From Phenylobacterium sp. (GTDB lineage Bacteria; Pseudomonadota; Alphaproteobacteria; Caulobacterales; Caulobacteraceae), in assembly GCA_017991675.1 (NCBI GenBank), contig JAGOQB010000016.1, positions 1-58,832 of the forward strand: DNA of 58,832 nucleotides, read 5' to 3'. Shown here in pieces: positions 46,845-55,692 of the stretch. The position numbers and the translations under genes are program-made. The notes below the pieces were generated by a model. The model did not search any database, had not been told where the DNA came from, and saw only the letters and a program-made list of their open reading frames with translations. How positions within the stretch are numbered: position 1 is the first letter of the stretch; the number at the start of each line of letters is the position of its first letter.

Positions 46845-48244
46845 TCCGCCTTAAGCTGATCCCTGCGCTGCTGGGCGCCACGGCGCTGACCGCCTGCGCC
46901 GCCGGACCGAACTACCAGGTCCCGGCGCCGGTCGTCTCCGGGCAGGGAGCCTTCGTGTCGGCCGAGCCGACGGTCGCGGTCGCCGAGGCTCCGCCCGGCG
47001 ACTGGTGGCGGCTGTTCCAGGACCCGGCCCTCGATGGTCTGGTCCAGGAGGCCCTGGTCGCCAACAAGGACGTGGCCGTCGCCGCGGCGAACCTGTCGCG
47101 GGTGCGGGCGGTGCTGAGCGAGACCCGTTCGGGCCTGCTGCCTTCGACCACGATCTCGGCGTCGGGCCAGCGGGTCCGCGGCCAGGACGTGGTCACAGGC
47201 CAGTTCGACGACGGCGACCAGTACCGGGCCGGCTTCGACATGTCCTACGAGGTCGATCTGTTCGGCCGGGTGCGCCGCAGCCTGGAGGCCAATCGCGCCG
47301 ACGTGGGCGCCGCGCAGGCGGCGCTGGACGTGGTGCGGGTCTCGGTGGCCGCCGAGACCGCCCGCGCCTATGCCGACATCTGCGCCGCCAACGCCCAGAT
47401 CGCGGTGACCAGGCGGACCATCGAGCTGCAGCAGAACACCTACGACCTGACGGTGCGCCAGCTCGAGGCCGGCCGTGGGACCGCAGCCGACACCTCGGCG
47501 GCGGCGACCCAGCTGGAGACCTCGAAGGCGGCCTTGCCGTCGCTCGACGCCCAGCGGTCGGCGGCGCTGTTCCGGCTCGCCCTGCTGACCGGCAAGACGC
47601 CGGCCGAGGCGCCGCAGGCGGTGCTGAGCTGCCAGGCGACGCCGCAGGTGGCTCAGGCGATCCCGGTCGGCGACGGGGCGGGCATGCTCGCCCGGCGTCC
47701 GGACGTGCGCCAGGCCGAGCGCGACCTGGCGGCGGCGACCGCGCGGATCGGGGTGGCGACGGCTTCGCTCTATCCGACGGTGACCATCGGCGGCGGCATC
47801 GCCACCACGGGCGCGCGGACGGGCGATCTCGGCGACGACTACACCTTCAATGTCGGACCGCTGATCAACTGGAGCTTCCCGAACATCCTGGCCGCCCGCG
47901 CCCGGGTGAAGCAGGCCGGGGCCGGGGCGGAAGCGGCGCTGGCCACCTTCGAGAAGGTCAACCTGACCGCCTTGCAGGAGACCGAGACGGCGCTGACCCA
48001 GTACGCCCGGGAGCTTGATCGCCGCGCCGCGCTCAAGCGCGCGCGCGACGAAGGCGCCAAGGCCGCGCGGCTCGCTCGGCTGCGCAACGAAGCCGGCGCC
48101 GACAGCCTGCTGGCCGTCTTGGTGGCCGAGCGGCAGCTGGCCTCGCTGGAGGCGCAGCTGGCCCAGTCCGACGCCCAAGTGACCACCAACCAGATCGCCC
48201 TGTTCAAGGCGCTGGGCGGCGGCTGGGAATCCGCCGGCGACTAA
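46841..48244 (+). CDS. RND efflux outer-membrane factor (NodT/OprM type)
   Basis: This 467-residue TolC-family lipoprotein starts at GTG 46841, overlapping the transporter stop. The lipobox is TALTAC, followed by AGPNYQVPAP, the standard NodT-type opening, then PGDWWRLFQDPALDGLVQEAL. Two internal repeats of long amphipathic helices (including GMLARRPDVRQAERDLAAATARIGVATASLYPTVTIGG) form the trimeric tunnel. Completes a full tripartite pump operon. Confidence 0.94.
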   Translation: MIRLKLIPALLGATALTACAAGPNYQVPAPVVSGQGAFVSAEPTVAVAEAPPGDWWRLFQDPALDGLVQEALVANKDVAVAAANLSRVRAVLSETRSGLLPSTTISASGQRVRGQDVVTGQFDDGDQYRAGFDMSYEVDLFGRVRRSLEANRADVGAAQAALDVVRVSVAAETARAYADICAANAQIAVTRRTIELQQNTYDLTVRQLEAGRGTAADTSAAATQLETSKAALPSLDAQRSAALFRLALLTGKTPAEAPQAVLSCQATPQVAQAIPVGDGAGMLARRPDVRQAERDLAAATARIGVATASLYPTVTIGGGIATTGARTGDLGDDYTFNVGPLINWSFPNILAARARVKQAGAGAEAALATFEKVNLTALQETETALTQYARELDRRAALKRARDEGAKAARLARLRNEAGADSLLAVLVAERQLASLEAQLAQSDAQVTTNQIALFKALGGGWESAGD

Positions 48245-48250
48245 CTGGCG

Positions 48251-48278
48251 CAGGGCGGGGGCGCAGGCCCTCGCCCTG
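48251..48278 (+). terminator. Strong hairpin after the efflux operon
   Basis: CAGGGCGGGGGC (48251-48262) pairs with GCCCTCGCCCTG (48267-48278) around a GCAG loop with one G-T pair. No T-run follows, so it may stabilise the mRNA 3' end or act with Rho rather than terminate alone. Confidence 0.5.
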
Positions 48279-48398
48279 TCACGCGCCGCGGTTTGGCTCG
48301 TAGCTGCGGAAGAAAATCTCCATTGAGACGATAAATCCTACTGACATTGTAGGAGTGTAGCGGCAACCGTACTGGGGCGCCGCCGCTCTCATTGGAGA

Positions 48399-49640
48399 AT
48401 GACCATGATCGCGAGCGCAGATTTGGCGCGTCGAATCCTGCTGACCGCGGGAGCAATGCTGGGGCTCATGTCGGCGCCGGCATGGGCCGCTGACGCCGCG
48501 GCCGTGCACGGTCGGGCCCTTGTCCTCGACAGTCACGTCGACGTGCTGCTGCCGGGGACCAACGCGCGCTACTACGCGCCCGACGGCAGGTCCTTCACCG
48601 AGCTCGACAAGCTCAAGGCCGGCGGCGTCGACGCCCTGGTCTACGCGGTCGCCGTGTCGACCGGGCCCGACACGCCCGAGGGCCATGCCGCCGCCCGCGC
48701 CGAGGCGGACGCCAAGCTGGCGGCCATCCGCAAGCTGGCCGCCGATCATCCCGCCGATGTCGCCATCGCCTACTCGGCCGGCGAGGTGCGCAAGATCGTC
48801 GGCCAGGGCAAGATCGCGGTGCTGATCGGCTTCCAGAACGCCTATTCGCTGAGGCCGGACGTCGCCGAGTTCAATCGCCTGCAGGCGGGCGGGGTTCGGG
48901 TCGCGGCGCTGAACCACGCCGGCAACAACGCTTTCGCCGACTCCTCGCGGCCCCAGCAGGGGGCGGGCGAGCAGCACGGCGGCCTCTCGCCGCTGGGCAG
49001 GGCGGCGGTCGGCCGCCTCAACGATCTGGGCGTCCTGATCGACGTGTCGCAGCTGACGCCCAAGGGCGTGTTCCAGACGCTGGAGCTGACCCGCGCGCCG
49101 GTCGTGGCCACGCACTCAGCGGCCCGCAGCCTGGCCGACAACAGCCGCAACCTGTCCGACGCCGAGCTCGACGCGATCAAGGCCAATGGCGGCGTCGTGC
49201 AGGTGGTCCCGTTCAACGCCTACCTGCTGCCGGCGCCCGCCGACTATGCGCCACGGCTGAAGGCGCTGCGGGCGCAATACGGGCTCGCCCCCGACAGGCC
49301 CGGCTACCAAGGGGCCGACGACCTGCCGGCCGAGCGGCGCCAGGCCTTCTTCGTCGCCTATCGGGCTCTGTCGCCACAGGCCACGCTGAAGACCTATGTC
49401 GATCACATCGACTACATCGCCAAGCGCATCGGCGCCGATCATGTTGGCGTCGGCACCGACTTCAACCACGGCTCGGGCGTTCCCGGGTTCGGGGACGAGG
49501 CCGAGGCGGGCAATGTCACGCGCGAGCTGCTGGCCCGCGGCTACAGCGAGCAGGAGGTCGATGCGATCTGGGGTGGGAACTTCCTGCGTGTCCTGGCCGC
49601 CGCCGAAGCCCGGGCGCAAGGCCGCGCGAAAGCCGACTAG
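48399..49640 (+). CDS. Exported membrane dipeptidase (peptidase family M19)
   Basis: This 413-residue zinc dipeptidase has a signal peptide ending APAWAAD. Metal and active-site signatures are LVLDSHVDVLL (the HxD pair), AALNHAGNNAF, LIDVSQLT, VVATHSAARSLADNSRNLSD and the late VGVGTDFNHGSGVPGF. It should cleave dipeptides, including D-residue containing ones, in the periplasm. It is a single gene with a 154-bp leader containing an AT-rich stretch (48310-48360) that probably holds the promoter. Confidence 0.92.
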   Translation: MTMIASADLARRILLTAGAMLGLMSAPAWAADAAAVHGRALVLDSHVDVLLPGTNARYYAPDGRSFTELDKLKAGGVDALVYAVAVSTGPDTPEGHAAARAEADAKLAAIRKLAADHPADVAIAYSAGEVRKIVGQGKIAVLIGFQNAYSLRPDVAEFNRLQAGGVRVAALNHAGNNAFADSSRPQQGAGEQHGGLSPLGRAAVGRLNDLGVLIDVSQLTPKGVFQTLELTRAPVVATHSAARSLADNSRNLSDAELDAIKANGGVVQVVPFNAYLLPAPADYAPRLKALRAQYGLAPDRPGYQGADDLPAERRQAFFVAYRALSPQATLKTYVDHIDYIAKRIGADHVGVGTDFNHGSGVPGFGDEAEAGNVTRELLARGYSEQEVDAIWGGNFLRVLAAAEARAQGRAKAD

Positions 49641-49760
49641 GGGCGGGGCGGGGAGCGGCCTGCATCAGCAGACAAGCGGACGCGAACTAAGGGATTCGCC
49701 GGGTATAGGTGCTCAGCAGATTAGGCGACCATTCGTTCTCAACCATAGAGGACGTGCGAA

Positions 49761-50087
49761 ATGGTCCGACTGAAGAATCCCTGGGCGAGCGTACGCTTCG
49801 TCTCGATCCTGGCGGTGGGCGGGTTGGCTTTGAGCGGCTGCGCCACAACCAAATATGTTGATGAGCAGATCGCCTCGGTGAACGGGCGCGTCGACGCTGT
49901 CGACGCCAAGGCGACCGATGCGATTCAGCGCGCCGACGCGGCCAACAGCACGGCCCAGGCCGCGGCCAACGACGCGCGGACCGCCAACCAGCGGCTCGAC
50001 CAACTGACGGCTCGGGTGGACCGGAACGAGCAGATGGCCATGCAGGCGGCTCAAACCGTCCGCGCGGGAAAGATGCCGAGAAACTGA
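49761..50087 (+). CDS. Alanine-zipper (Lpp-like) lipoprotein
   Basis: The 108-residue product has a lipoprotein signal ending LALSGC (Cys27) and then a single long helix with Ala/Val at heptad positions (DAVDAKATDAIQRADAANSTAQAAANDARTAN..., split here only in part), the alanine-zipper pattern of Lpp. It ends ...GKMPRN and so lacks the C-terminal Lys that E. coli Lpp uses for attachment to peptidoglycan. It sits 84 bases before a gene for an L,D-transpeptidase-like protein, the enzyme class that attaches such lipoproteins. Confidence 0.82.
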   Translation: MVRLKNPWASVRFVSILAVGGLALSGCATTKYVDEQIASVNGRVDAVDAKATDAIQRADAANSTAQAAANDARTANQRLDQLTARVDRNEQMAMQAAQTVRAGKMPRN

Positions 50088-50171
50088 TCGTCCCAATTTC
50101 GACGATCTGCGCCGTCATACGTTCGTTCTTTGCGCCGGCTGTTACGGCGTTGGGTTGGTGGGACGAATCTC

Positions 50172-50942
50172 ATGCGCGATGCTTTGAAAGCGGTGTTGGC
50201 GGCTTGGGCGCTAGGCGTGCTGTCGGTCGGGGTCTCTGCAGCCTCGACCGCAGCCGCCGCTACGCCTGCACATGAGGCCAAGTCCGAGCAGACCCCGGCC
50301 TCGGCGGAAGTCGTGCGCTTGGCCGACTGGGTGATCGCCTCGAACGACTACGACGGGCTGCCGTTCATGATTATCGACAAGGTCTCGGCCGAGGTGTTCG
50401 TATTCGGTGGCGACGGGCGTCTGCGCGGCGCTGCGCCGGCCTTGCTGGGCCTCGCCCGCGGCGATGATTCGGCCCCCGGCATCGGCGAGAAGGAACTCTC
50501 GAAGATCCCCCCGGAGGAGCGCACGACGCCTGCGGGGCGATTCGTCGCCAGTTTCGGCGAATCGCCGACCGACAACGACATCCTCTGGGTGGACTACGAA
50601 ACCGCGGTGTCGCTGCACCAGGTGGTGACCAACAATCCCAAGGAGCGCCGCCTGCAGCGGTTGCAGTCGCCGGGCGTGGACGACAACCGGATCACCTTCG
50701 GCTGCATCAACGTGCCGGTGGAATTCTATCAGAAGACCGTGCTGCCGACCTTCACCGGCACCAAGGGCGTCGCCTACGTGCTGCCCGAGACCCGGCCGTT
50801 GGAGCAGGTTTTCATGGACTATCGGCCGCAGGAGGGCGCGCGCTCGGAACTCGCCGCCAGCAGCGCCACGGGCGTCGATACCGCCGACACGGTCGGGGAC
50901 GGTCCAACGGACGTCTTCCCGTATTCAAAAGCCAAGCATTGA
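50172..50942 (+). CDS. L,D-transpeptidase-like (YkuD-related) exported protein
   Basis: From ATG 50172 the product has 256 residues with a signal peptide ending ASTAAAA. The central region (about 55-210) has YkuD-like features: MIIDKVSAEVFVFGGDGRL (the usual VDK...L.V opening), TPAGRF for the substrate loop, and ITFGCINVPVEFY with Cys178. The usual HGC[IV]R is replaced by FGCIN, so the His before the Gly-Cys and the Arg after it are missing. Either a divergent transpeptidase or a non-classical one. Follows the Lpp-like gene on the same strand. Confidence 0.72.
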   Translation: MRDALKAVLAAWALGVLSVGVSAASTAAAATPAHEAKSEQTPASAEVVRLADWVIASNDYDGLPFMIIDKVSAEVFVFGGDGRLRGAAPALLGLARGDDSAPGIGEKELSKIPPEERTTPAGRFVASFGESPTDNDILWVDYETAVSLHQVVTNNPKERRLQRLQSPGVDDNRITFGCINVPVEFYQKTVLPTFTGTKGVAYVLPETRPLEQVFMDYRPQEGARSELAASSATGVDTADTVGDGPTDVFPYSKAKH

Positions 50943-51023
50943 GGCTGAAGAAGCGCTGAGCGCTTCTGGCGCGGCGTCCCATCGCCGTGCCTCGGATCCG
51001 CCCTCGGGAAAGGCGGGAAAAGA

Positions 51024-51100
51024 TGGTCGGAGTGGCAGGATTCGAACCTGCGACCCCCGCGTCCCGAACGCGGTGCTCTACCAGACTGAGCCACACTCCG
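51024..51100 (-). tRNA. tRNA-Pro (anticodon CGG)
   Basis: On the minus strand CGGAGTG pairs with CACTCCG as acceptor stem, followed by a D arm (GCTCAGTCTGGTAGAGC), anticodon stem CCGCG/CGCGG around loop TTCGGGA (anticodon CGG), and the T arm with GGTTCGAATCC. The terminal CCA is encoded. Total 77 bases. Confidence 0.95.
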
Positions 51101-51244
51101 ACTTGGGAGGGCGCCTTATAGAGGCGATCTTTCGAGACCGCAAGCGGGTCAGAAAGACCTTTTTTGGGGCGTTGCATCCGGCGAACTGTTGGGCTATCTC
51201 CACGCCCTCGCCGCGGGGGACACGTCCCTCCGAGCCGTTCCTGC

Positions 51245-51318
51245 TGGGGAATGGTGTAATGGTAACACTGCGGTTTTTGGTACCGTCATTCTAGGTTCGA
51301 GTCCTAGTTCCCCAGCCA
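51245..51318 (+). tRNA. tRNA-Gln (anticodon TTG)
   Basis: TGGGGAA pairs with TTCCCCA as acceptor stem; the D arm has GGTGTAATGGTAACACT, the anticodon loop is TTTTGGT (anticodon TTG) on stem GCGGT/ACCGT, and the T arm has CTAGGTTCGAGTCCTAG. Ends GCCA, so the CCA is encoded. Total 74 bases. Confidence 0.93.
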
Positions 51319-51325
51319 ACTCCCC

Positions 51326-52246
51326 CTAAAGTTCAGCGACCGCTTCGGCGACCGCACGCCGGATCCAGGCGTGGGCCGGGCGTTTGTCGTGGCGGCTGTG
51401 CCAGTACATGCGCACCTCCGGCGCGGGGCTGGGCACCGGCAGTTGGAAGAGCTCCAGGCCCGCCTCCTCGGCCACGGCCCGCGCGTACTGGACGGGCAGG
51501 GCGGCGATCAGGTCGCTGCGCCCCACGGCCAGCGCCACGCTCTGGAAATGCGGCAGCCCGAGCACGACCTCGCGGCGGGCGCCGATGGCGGCCAGGGCCT
51601 CGTCGACGTCGCCGGACATTTCGCCGGTGATGGTGCGGATCGCCTGCGGCAGGGCGCAAAACCGGTCGAGCGGAATCGGCGAACCCGGCGCGAGGTCGAG
51701 CAGCGCCGCGTGACCCTTGGCTGCGACCACAACGAAGGGTGAGACGAACAGCGCCTGGCTCGACACCCAGTCGGGCAGTTGCAGCGGGCGTTCCAGCGCC
51801 AGGTCGACGGCGTCGTCCTGCAGCAGGCGGTCGACGTCGCCGCGCGCTGAATCAAGGAACCGCAGCCGCACGCCGGGCGCCTCGGCGCGCAGCCGTGCGG
51901 CCAGGCCGGGGATCACCAGCGTCGAAAAGAAGTCCGCGCCCATCAGGGTGAAGCTGGTCTGGGCGCTCGCCGGGTCGAACCGCTGCTCCCCGAACAGGCC
52001 CCGCTCGAGGCGGGCTAGGGCGTTACGGACGAAGGGCGCGAGGGTCTCGGCCCGCGGGGTCGGCGTCATCTCGGTCCCGCGGCGGACGAACAGCTGGTCG
52101 TCCAGGGCCGCGCGCAGGCGCGCCAGGGCCGCGCTGACGGCCGGCTGGCTGAGGCCGACGCGCTCGCCCGCGCGGGTGACGCTGCGCTCGCGCATCAGCG
52201 CGTCGAAGACGCGGAGCAGGTTGAGGTCGAAGGTCTGAAAATTCAT
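51326..52246 (-). CDS. LysR-family regulator
   Basis: From ATG 52246 the protein has 306 residues; ATG 52264 would add six. The N-terminal helix-turn-helix is FDLNLLRVFDALMRERSVTRAGERVGLSQPAVSAALARLRAALDDQLFVRRG, followed by a periplasmic-binding-protein-like effector domain. It diverges from the cupin gene, the classic LysR arrangement, and an inverted repeat lies between them. It ends eight bases from tRNA-Gln. Confidence 0.9.
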   Translation of the reverse strand: MNFQTFDLNLLRVFDALMRERSVTRAGERVGLSQPAVSAALARLRAALDDQLFVRRGTEMTPTPRAETLAPFVRNALARLERGLFGEQRFDPASAQTSFTLMGADFFSTLVIPGLAARLRAEAPGVRLRFLDSARGDVDRLLQDDAVDLALERPLQLPDWVSSQALFVSPFVVVAAKGHAALLDLAPGSPIPLDRFCALPQAIRTITGEMSGDVDEALAAIGARREVVLGLPHFQSVALAVGRSDLIAALPVQYARAVAEEAGLELFQLPVPSPAPEVRMYWHSRHDKRPAHAWIRRAVAEAVAEL

Positions 52247-52257
52247 GCGCGTGATAG

Positions 52258-52288
52258 CGCTCATAACATCGTTCGATTTCCTTGAGCG
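52258..52288. promoter_or_regulatory. Inverted repeat between lysR and cupin genes
   Basis: CGCTCA (52258-52263) and TGAGCG (52283-52288) form a perfect 6-bp inverted repeat separated by 19 bases, just upstream of the lysR start. It contains an AT-rich centre. LysR proteins usually bind a T-N11-A dyad near their own start, so this is a plausible but weak candidate operator. Confidence 0.35.
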
Positions 52289-52338
52289 TGATCCTGCCCC
52301 TACTGGAGCGGCCTCTGCAAATCGAAGGAGGTCGCGCC

Positions 52339-52803
52339 GTGACCGACGATCAAGCGCTTTGGTTCCTCAACACCCGCATCGCCATCCGCCGCGCCTCGAG
52401 CGAGGCGGCTGACGGTCTCTGCATCCAGGAGCACTGGATGCCTCACGGCGACTCCCCGCCGATGCACGTGCATGAGCGCGAGGACGAGATCTTCCATCTG
52501 CTCGAAGGGGTGGTCCGGTTCCGTGTCGGCGAGGAGGAACGCATCGTCCATGCCGGCGAGACGGTGGTCGGCCCCAAGGGCGTGCCGCACGGCTTCGTCG
52601 TCGAATCGCCGGCCGGCGCCCGCTGCCTGGTGATGACCCGCGGCGGCGACTTCGAGGGCTTCGTGCGCGAAATGGGACGGCCGGCCGCGACGTCCGGGCT
52701 GCCGGCGCCGGTCGAGCCGACGCCGTCGATGCAGGCGGCCTTGGGGCAGGCCGCGGCCGCCCACCGCATCGTCCTGGTCGGACCGCCCCTGACGGTGTTC
52801 TAG
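52339..52803 (+). CDS. Cupin-domain protein
   Basis: GTG 52339 is chosen because a near-perfect AAGGAGGT lies six bases upstream; the frame is open further 5'. The 154-residue product is a single cupin: motif 1 PPMHVHEREDEIFHLLEGVVRF (His, His, Glu metal ligands) and motif 2 VVGPKGVPHGFVVES (His). Small metal-binding cupins of this type bind or isomerise small molecules. The LysR gene divergently encoded upstream is its probable regulator. Its TAG stop shares a CTAG with the converging GNAT gene. Confidence 0.85.
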   Translation: MTDDQALWFLNTRIAIRRASSEAADGLCIQEHWMPHGDSPPMHVHEREDEIFHLLEGVVRFRVGEEERIVHAGETVVGPKGVPHGFVVESPAGARCLVMTRGGDFEGFVREMGRPAATSGLPAPVEPTPSMQAALGQAAAAHRIVLVGPPLTVF

Positions 52804-53345
52804 GCCCCGCCCAGGACCATGCCGGCGGCGTCGGGCGGGCTGGCGTCGCCGCCGTTCAGGGCCTTGCGCATCCAGACGATGTCGACCCAGCGCCCCTTCT
52901 TCCAGCCGAAGCCCTTGCCGACGCCGGCGTGCTCGAACCCAAGCGAGCGGTGCAGGCCGATCGAGCCGGCGTTCTCGGAGTCGCCGATCACCGCGACCAC
53001 CTGGCGGATGCCGAACGCCTCGCAGGCGTCGATCACCCCGCCCAGCACCGCCTTGCCGACCCCGCGGCCGAGCGCGTCGGGCGCGATGTAGACGCTGTCC
53101 TCGACCGTGTAACGATAGGCGGCGCGCGGCCGGAACGGGCCGGCGTAGGCGAAGCCGAGCACGCGGCCGGCGTCCTCGGCGACCAGATAGGGCAGGCCGC
53201 GCTCGACGATGGCCTGACGGCGGGCGGCCATGTCCTGGACGCTCGGCGGGACCTCCTCGAAGGTCCCGAAGCCGTTGAGCACGTGATGGCCGTAGATCTC
53301 GGCCAGCGCGGTGGCGTCCTCCGTCGTCGAAGCCCTGACGATCAC
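52800..53345 (-). CDS. GNAT N-acetyltransferase (phosphinothricin acetyltransferase-like)
   Basis: Read from GTG 53345, which overlaps the oligopeptidase B stop (GTGA), the product has 181 residues. Signatures are VRASTTEDATALAEIYGHHVLNGFGTFEEVPPS, the acetyl-CoA loop DALGRGVGKAVLGGVIDACE and SIGLHRSLGFEHAGVGKGFGWKKGRWVDIVWM. This is the PAT/MddA group, which acetylates phosphinothricin or methionine sulfone/sulfoximine. Translational coupling to a peptidase gene is an accident of packing unless the two share peptides as substrates. Confidence 0.85.
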   Translation of the reverse strand: MIVRASTTEDATALAEIYGHHVLNGFGTFEEVPPSVQDMAARRQAIVERGLPYLVAEDAGRVLGFAYAGPFRPRAAYRYTVEDSVYIAPDALGRGVGKAVLGGVIDACEAFGIRQVVAVIGDSENAGSIGLHRSLGFEHAGVGKGFGWKKGRWVDIVWMRKALNGGDASPPDAAGMVLGGA

Positions 53346-55426
53346 TGTTCCCAACCCCGTTCCTGCGCCCAGATCGCGAAGGCGTAGTCGAGCGCGATCT
53401 CCTTGAGGAAGTCGAAACGGCCCGAGGCCCCGCCGTGACCGGCCTCCATGTTGATCTTGAGCAGGATGGGCGCATCGCCGGTCGTGTTGTCGCGCAGCTT
53501 GGCGACCCACTTCTGCGGCTCCCAATAGGTCACCCGCGGATCGCTGAGCCCGCCGGTCGCCAGGATCGGCGGATAGGGCTTGGCCGCGACCTGATCATAG
53601 GGGCTGTAGCCGGCGATCCGGTCATAGGCCTCGGCGTCCTCCAGCGGATTGCCCCATTCGGGCCACTCGGGCGGGGTGAGCGGCAGGGTGGTGTCGCTCA
53701 TGGTGTTGAGCACGTCGACGAACGGCACCGCGGCGATGATGCCGCTCCACAGGTCGGGACGCATGTTGACCACCGCGCCCATCAGCATGCCGCCGGCCGA
53801 GCCGCCATAGGCGACCATCCGGCCCGCCTGGCCATAGCCGTTGGCCGACAGGTGCTCGGCGCAGGCGATGAAGTCGGTGAAGGTGTTGGTCTTCTTCTCT
53901 TTGCGGCCGTCGAGGAACCAGCCCCAGCCCTTGTCGGAGCCGCCGCGGATGTGCGCCACCGCCCAGATCCAGCCGCGGTCCACGAGGCTGAGGTTGCGGA
54001 TCGAGAAGCTCGGCTCCATCGCATGACCGTAGGAGCCGTAGCCGTAGAGCAGCAGCGGCGCCGAACCGTCGAGCGGCGTGTCCTTCAGCATCAGCACCGT
54101 GACCGGCACCTGGGCGCCGTCCGGGGCCGTGGCGTAGAGGCGGCGCGCGACATAGCGGGCCGGGTCGTGGCCGGAGGGAATCTCCTGGGTCTTGCGCAGG
54201 GTCCGTTCGCGGCTGGCCATGTCGTAGTCGAGCCACTGCCGCGGCGTGGTCGGCGACTGGTAGACGAAACGGGTCAGGGCGGTGTCGTACTCCAGCCCGC
54301 CTTCCAGCGAGAGCGCATAGGCTTCCTCGTCGAAGGCGATCTCGTGGCTGGCGCCGTCGCGGGGCATGATAACGATGCGGTCGTTGGCGTTCACCCGCTC
54401 CAGCCGCGCCAGGAAGCCGGCGAAGGCGGCGAAGCCGGTGATGAAGCGGCCGGGCTCATGGGCGACGAAATCGGTCCAGGTCGAACGGGCTGGGACCGCG
54501 GCGGCCGACTGGGCGAGCTTGAAGTCCACCGCGCCGTCGGCGTTGGTGCGGATCACCCAGCGGTCGGTCCAGCGGTCGAGTTCGTACTTCACCCCTTCCT
54601 GGCGGGGTTCGGCGACCACAGGGGCGGCGGTCGGGTCGGCGGCCGGGATCAGCCAAAGCTCGGTGGTCTCCTGGTTGCCGACATGGATCAGGATGTGGCT
54701 GCGGTCGGAGGCGACGCCCACGCCCAGGAACATGCCCTCGTCGGCTTCCTCATAGACCAGGACGTCCTCGCCGCCCCGGGCCGGGCGACGGAAGATCTTG
54801 GAGGGGCGGGCGTTCTCATCGCGCCAGATCCAGAACAGCCACTGGCTGTCGGGCGAGAAGGCGAAGGAGCCATAGGCGCTGTCGATCGCGTGATCGAGGG
54901 TCTGGCCGCTCTCCAGGTCCTTGACCCGGATCGTATAGTACTCCGAACCTTGCTCGTCGGCGGCCCAGGCGTAGAGCTTGTGGTCGGGGCTGTGGCTGGC
55001 CGCGCCGACCTGGAAGAAGGCCTTGCCCTTGGCCAGGGCGTCCTCGTCCAGCAGCACCTGTTCGCCCGAGGTCTGGCCGCGCCGCCGGCGGCCGTGGACC
55101 GGGTGCTCGGCGCCGATCTCGTAGCGGGCGTAGTATTCCCAAGGACCGTCGGGGGCGGGGACGCTGGAATCGTCCTCCTTGATGCGACCCTTCATCTCGG
55201 CGAACAGCTGGGCCTGCAGCGCCTCGGTCTTTTCGAGCAGCGCCTTGGTGTAGGCGTTCTCGGCCTCCAGGTGCTCGCGGATGTCGGCCCGCAGGACCTT
55301 GGGGTCGCGCAGCACCTCGCGCCAGTTGTCGTCCTTCATCCAGGCGTAGTCGTCGGTGCGCGTACGCCCGAGCTGTTCGATGACCTTTGGGCGGCGGGCG
55401 GCGGCGGGGGGCTTGGGAGCGCTCAT
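53342..55426 (-). CDS. ptrB: Oligopeptidase B (prolyl oligopeptidase family S9A)
   Basis: The 694-residue cytosolic serine peptidase cuts short peptides after Arg/Lys. An N-terminal helix region (RTRTDDYAWMKDDNWREVLRDP) leads into a seven-bladed propeller (about 80-420), then the alpha/beta-hydrolase domain with LLYGYGSYG, the nucleophile in MVAYGGSAGGMLMG, ATGGLSDPRV (Asp) and NMEAGHGGASGR (His). The length fits the family. It is the first gene of a two-gene minus-strand unit. Confidence 0.94.
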   Translation of the reverse strand: MSAPKPPAAARRPKVIEQLGRTRTDDYAWMKDDNWREVLRDPKVLRADIREHLEAENAYTKALLEKTEALQAQLFAEMKGRIKEDDSSVPAPDGPWEYYARYEIGAEHPVHGRRRRGQTSGEQVLLDEDALAKGKAFFQVGAASHSPDHKLYAWAADEQGSEYYTIRVKDLESGQTLDHAIDSAYGSFAFSPDSQWLFWIWRDENARPSKIFRRPARGGEDVLVYEEADEGMFLGVGVASDRSHILIHVGNQETTELWLIPAADPTAAPVVAEPRQEGVKYELDRWTDRWVIRTNADGAVDFKLAQSAAAVPARSTWTDFVAHEPGRFITGFAAFAGFLARLERVNANDRIVIMPRDGASHEIAFDEEAYALSLEGGLEYDTALTRFVYQSPTTPRQWLDYDMASRERTLRKTQEIPSGHDPARYVARRLYATAPDGAQVPVTVLMLKDTPLDGSAPLLLYGYGSYGHAMEPSFSIRNLSLVDRGWIWAVAHIRGGSDKGWGWFLDGRKEKKTNTFTDFIACAEHLSANGYGQAGRMVAYGGSAGGMLMGAVVNMRPDLWSGIIAAVPFVDVLNTMSDTTLPLTPPEWPEWGNPLEDAEAYDRIAGYSPYDQVAAKPYPPILATGGLSDPRVTYWEPQKWVAKLRDNTTGDAPILLKINMEAGHGGASGRFDFLKEIALDYAFAIWAQERGWEQ

Positions 55427-55692
55427 GGCCAGCTACATGCGCCGCCCTGGGCCACGCCTCAAGGGCTGGAGCAGAACTGCGCGGGCGACGGCTGGCGCCT
55501 TGGAAGGTGAAGGGCGGCTCAACTCTCCGTGCGAGTCTTGCGCGCGGCCGCGATCCTGCCGCTAAATGGCGCGCACAGAGGCGCCGCGCGGCAATCGGGC
55601 GCGGTCGAGCGGCCTTTCCGCTAACGGCGTTCTTAACTAAGTAACGCTCATCGGGGAGCGTACGAGTTCTTTAGTTTCTAGGGGCGAATGCC
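55427..55692. other. Intergenic region between divergent ptrB and the trypsin-like gene
   Basis: About 266 bases hold promoters for both genes. An AT-richer stretch around 55630-55680 (TTCTTAACTAAG, TTCTTTAGTTTC) is the likely promoter of the downstream gene. I see no gene or RNA in it. Confidence 0.45.

Noticed and set aside
51024-51318. tRNA genes as the attachment site of a genomic island
   Set aside because: No integrase gene and no direct repeat of either tRNA 3' end is visible in the window.
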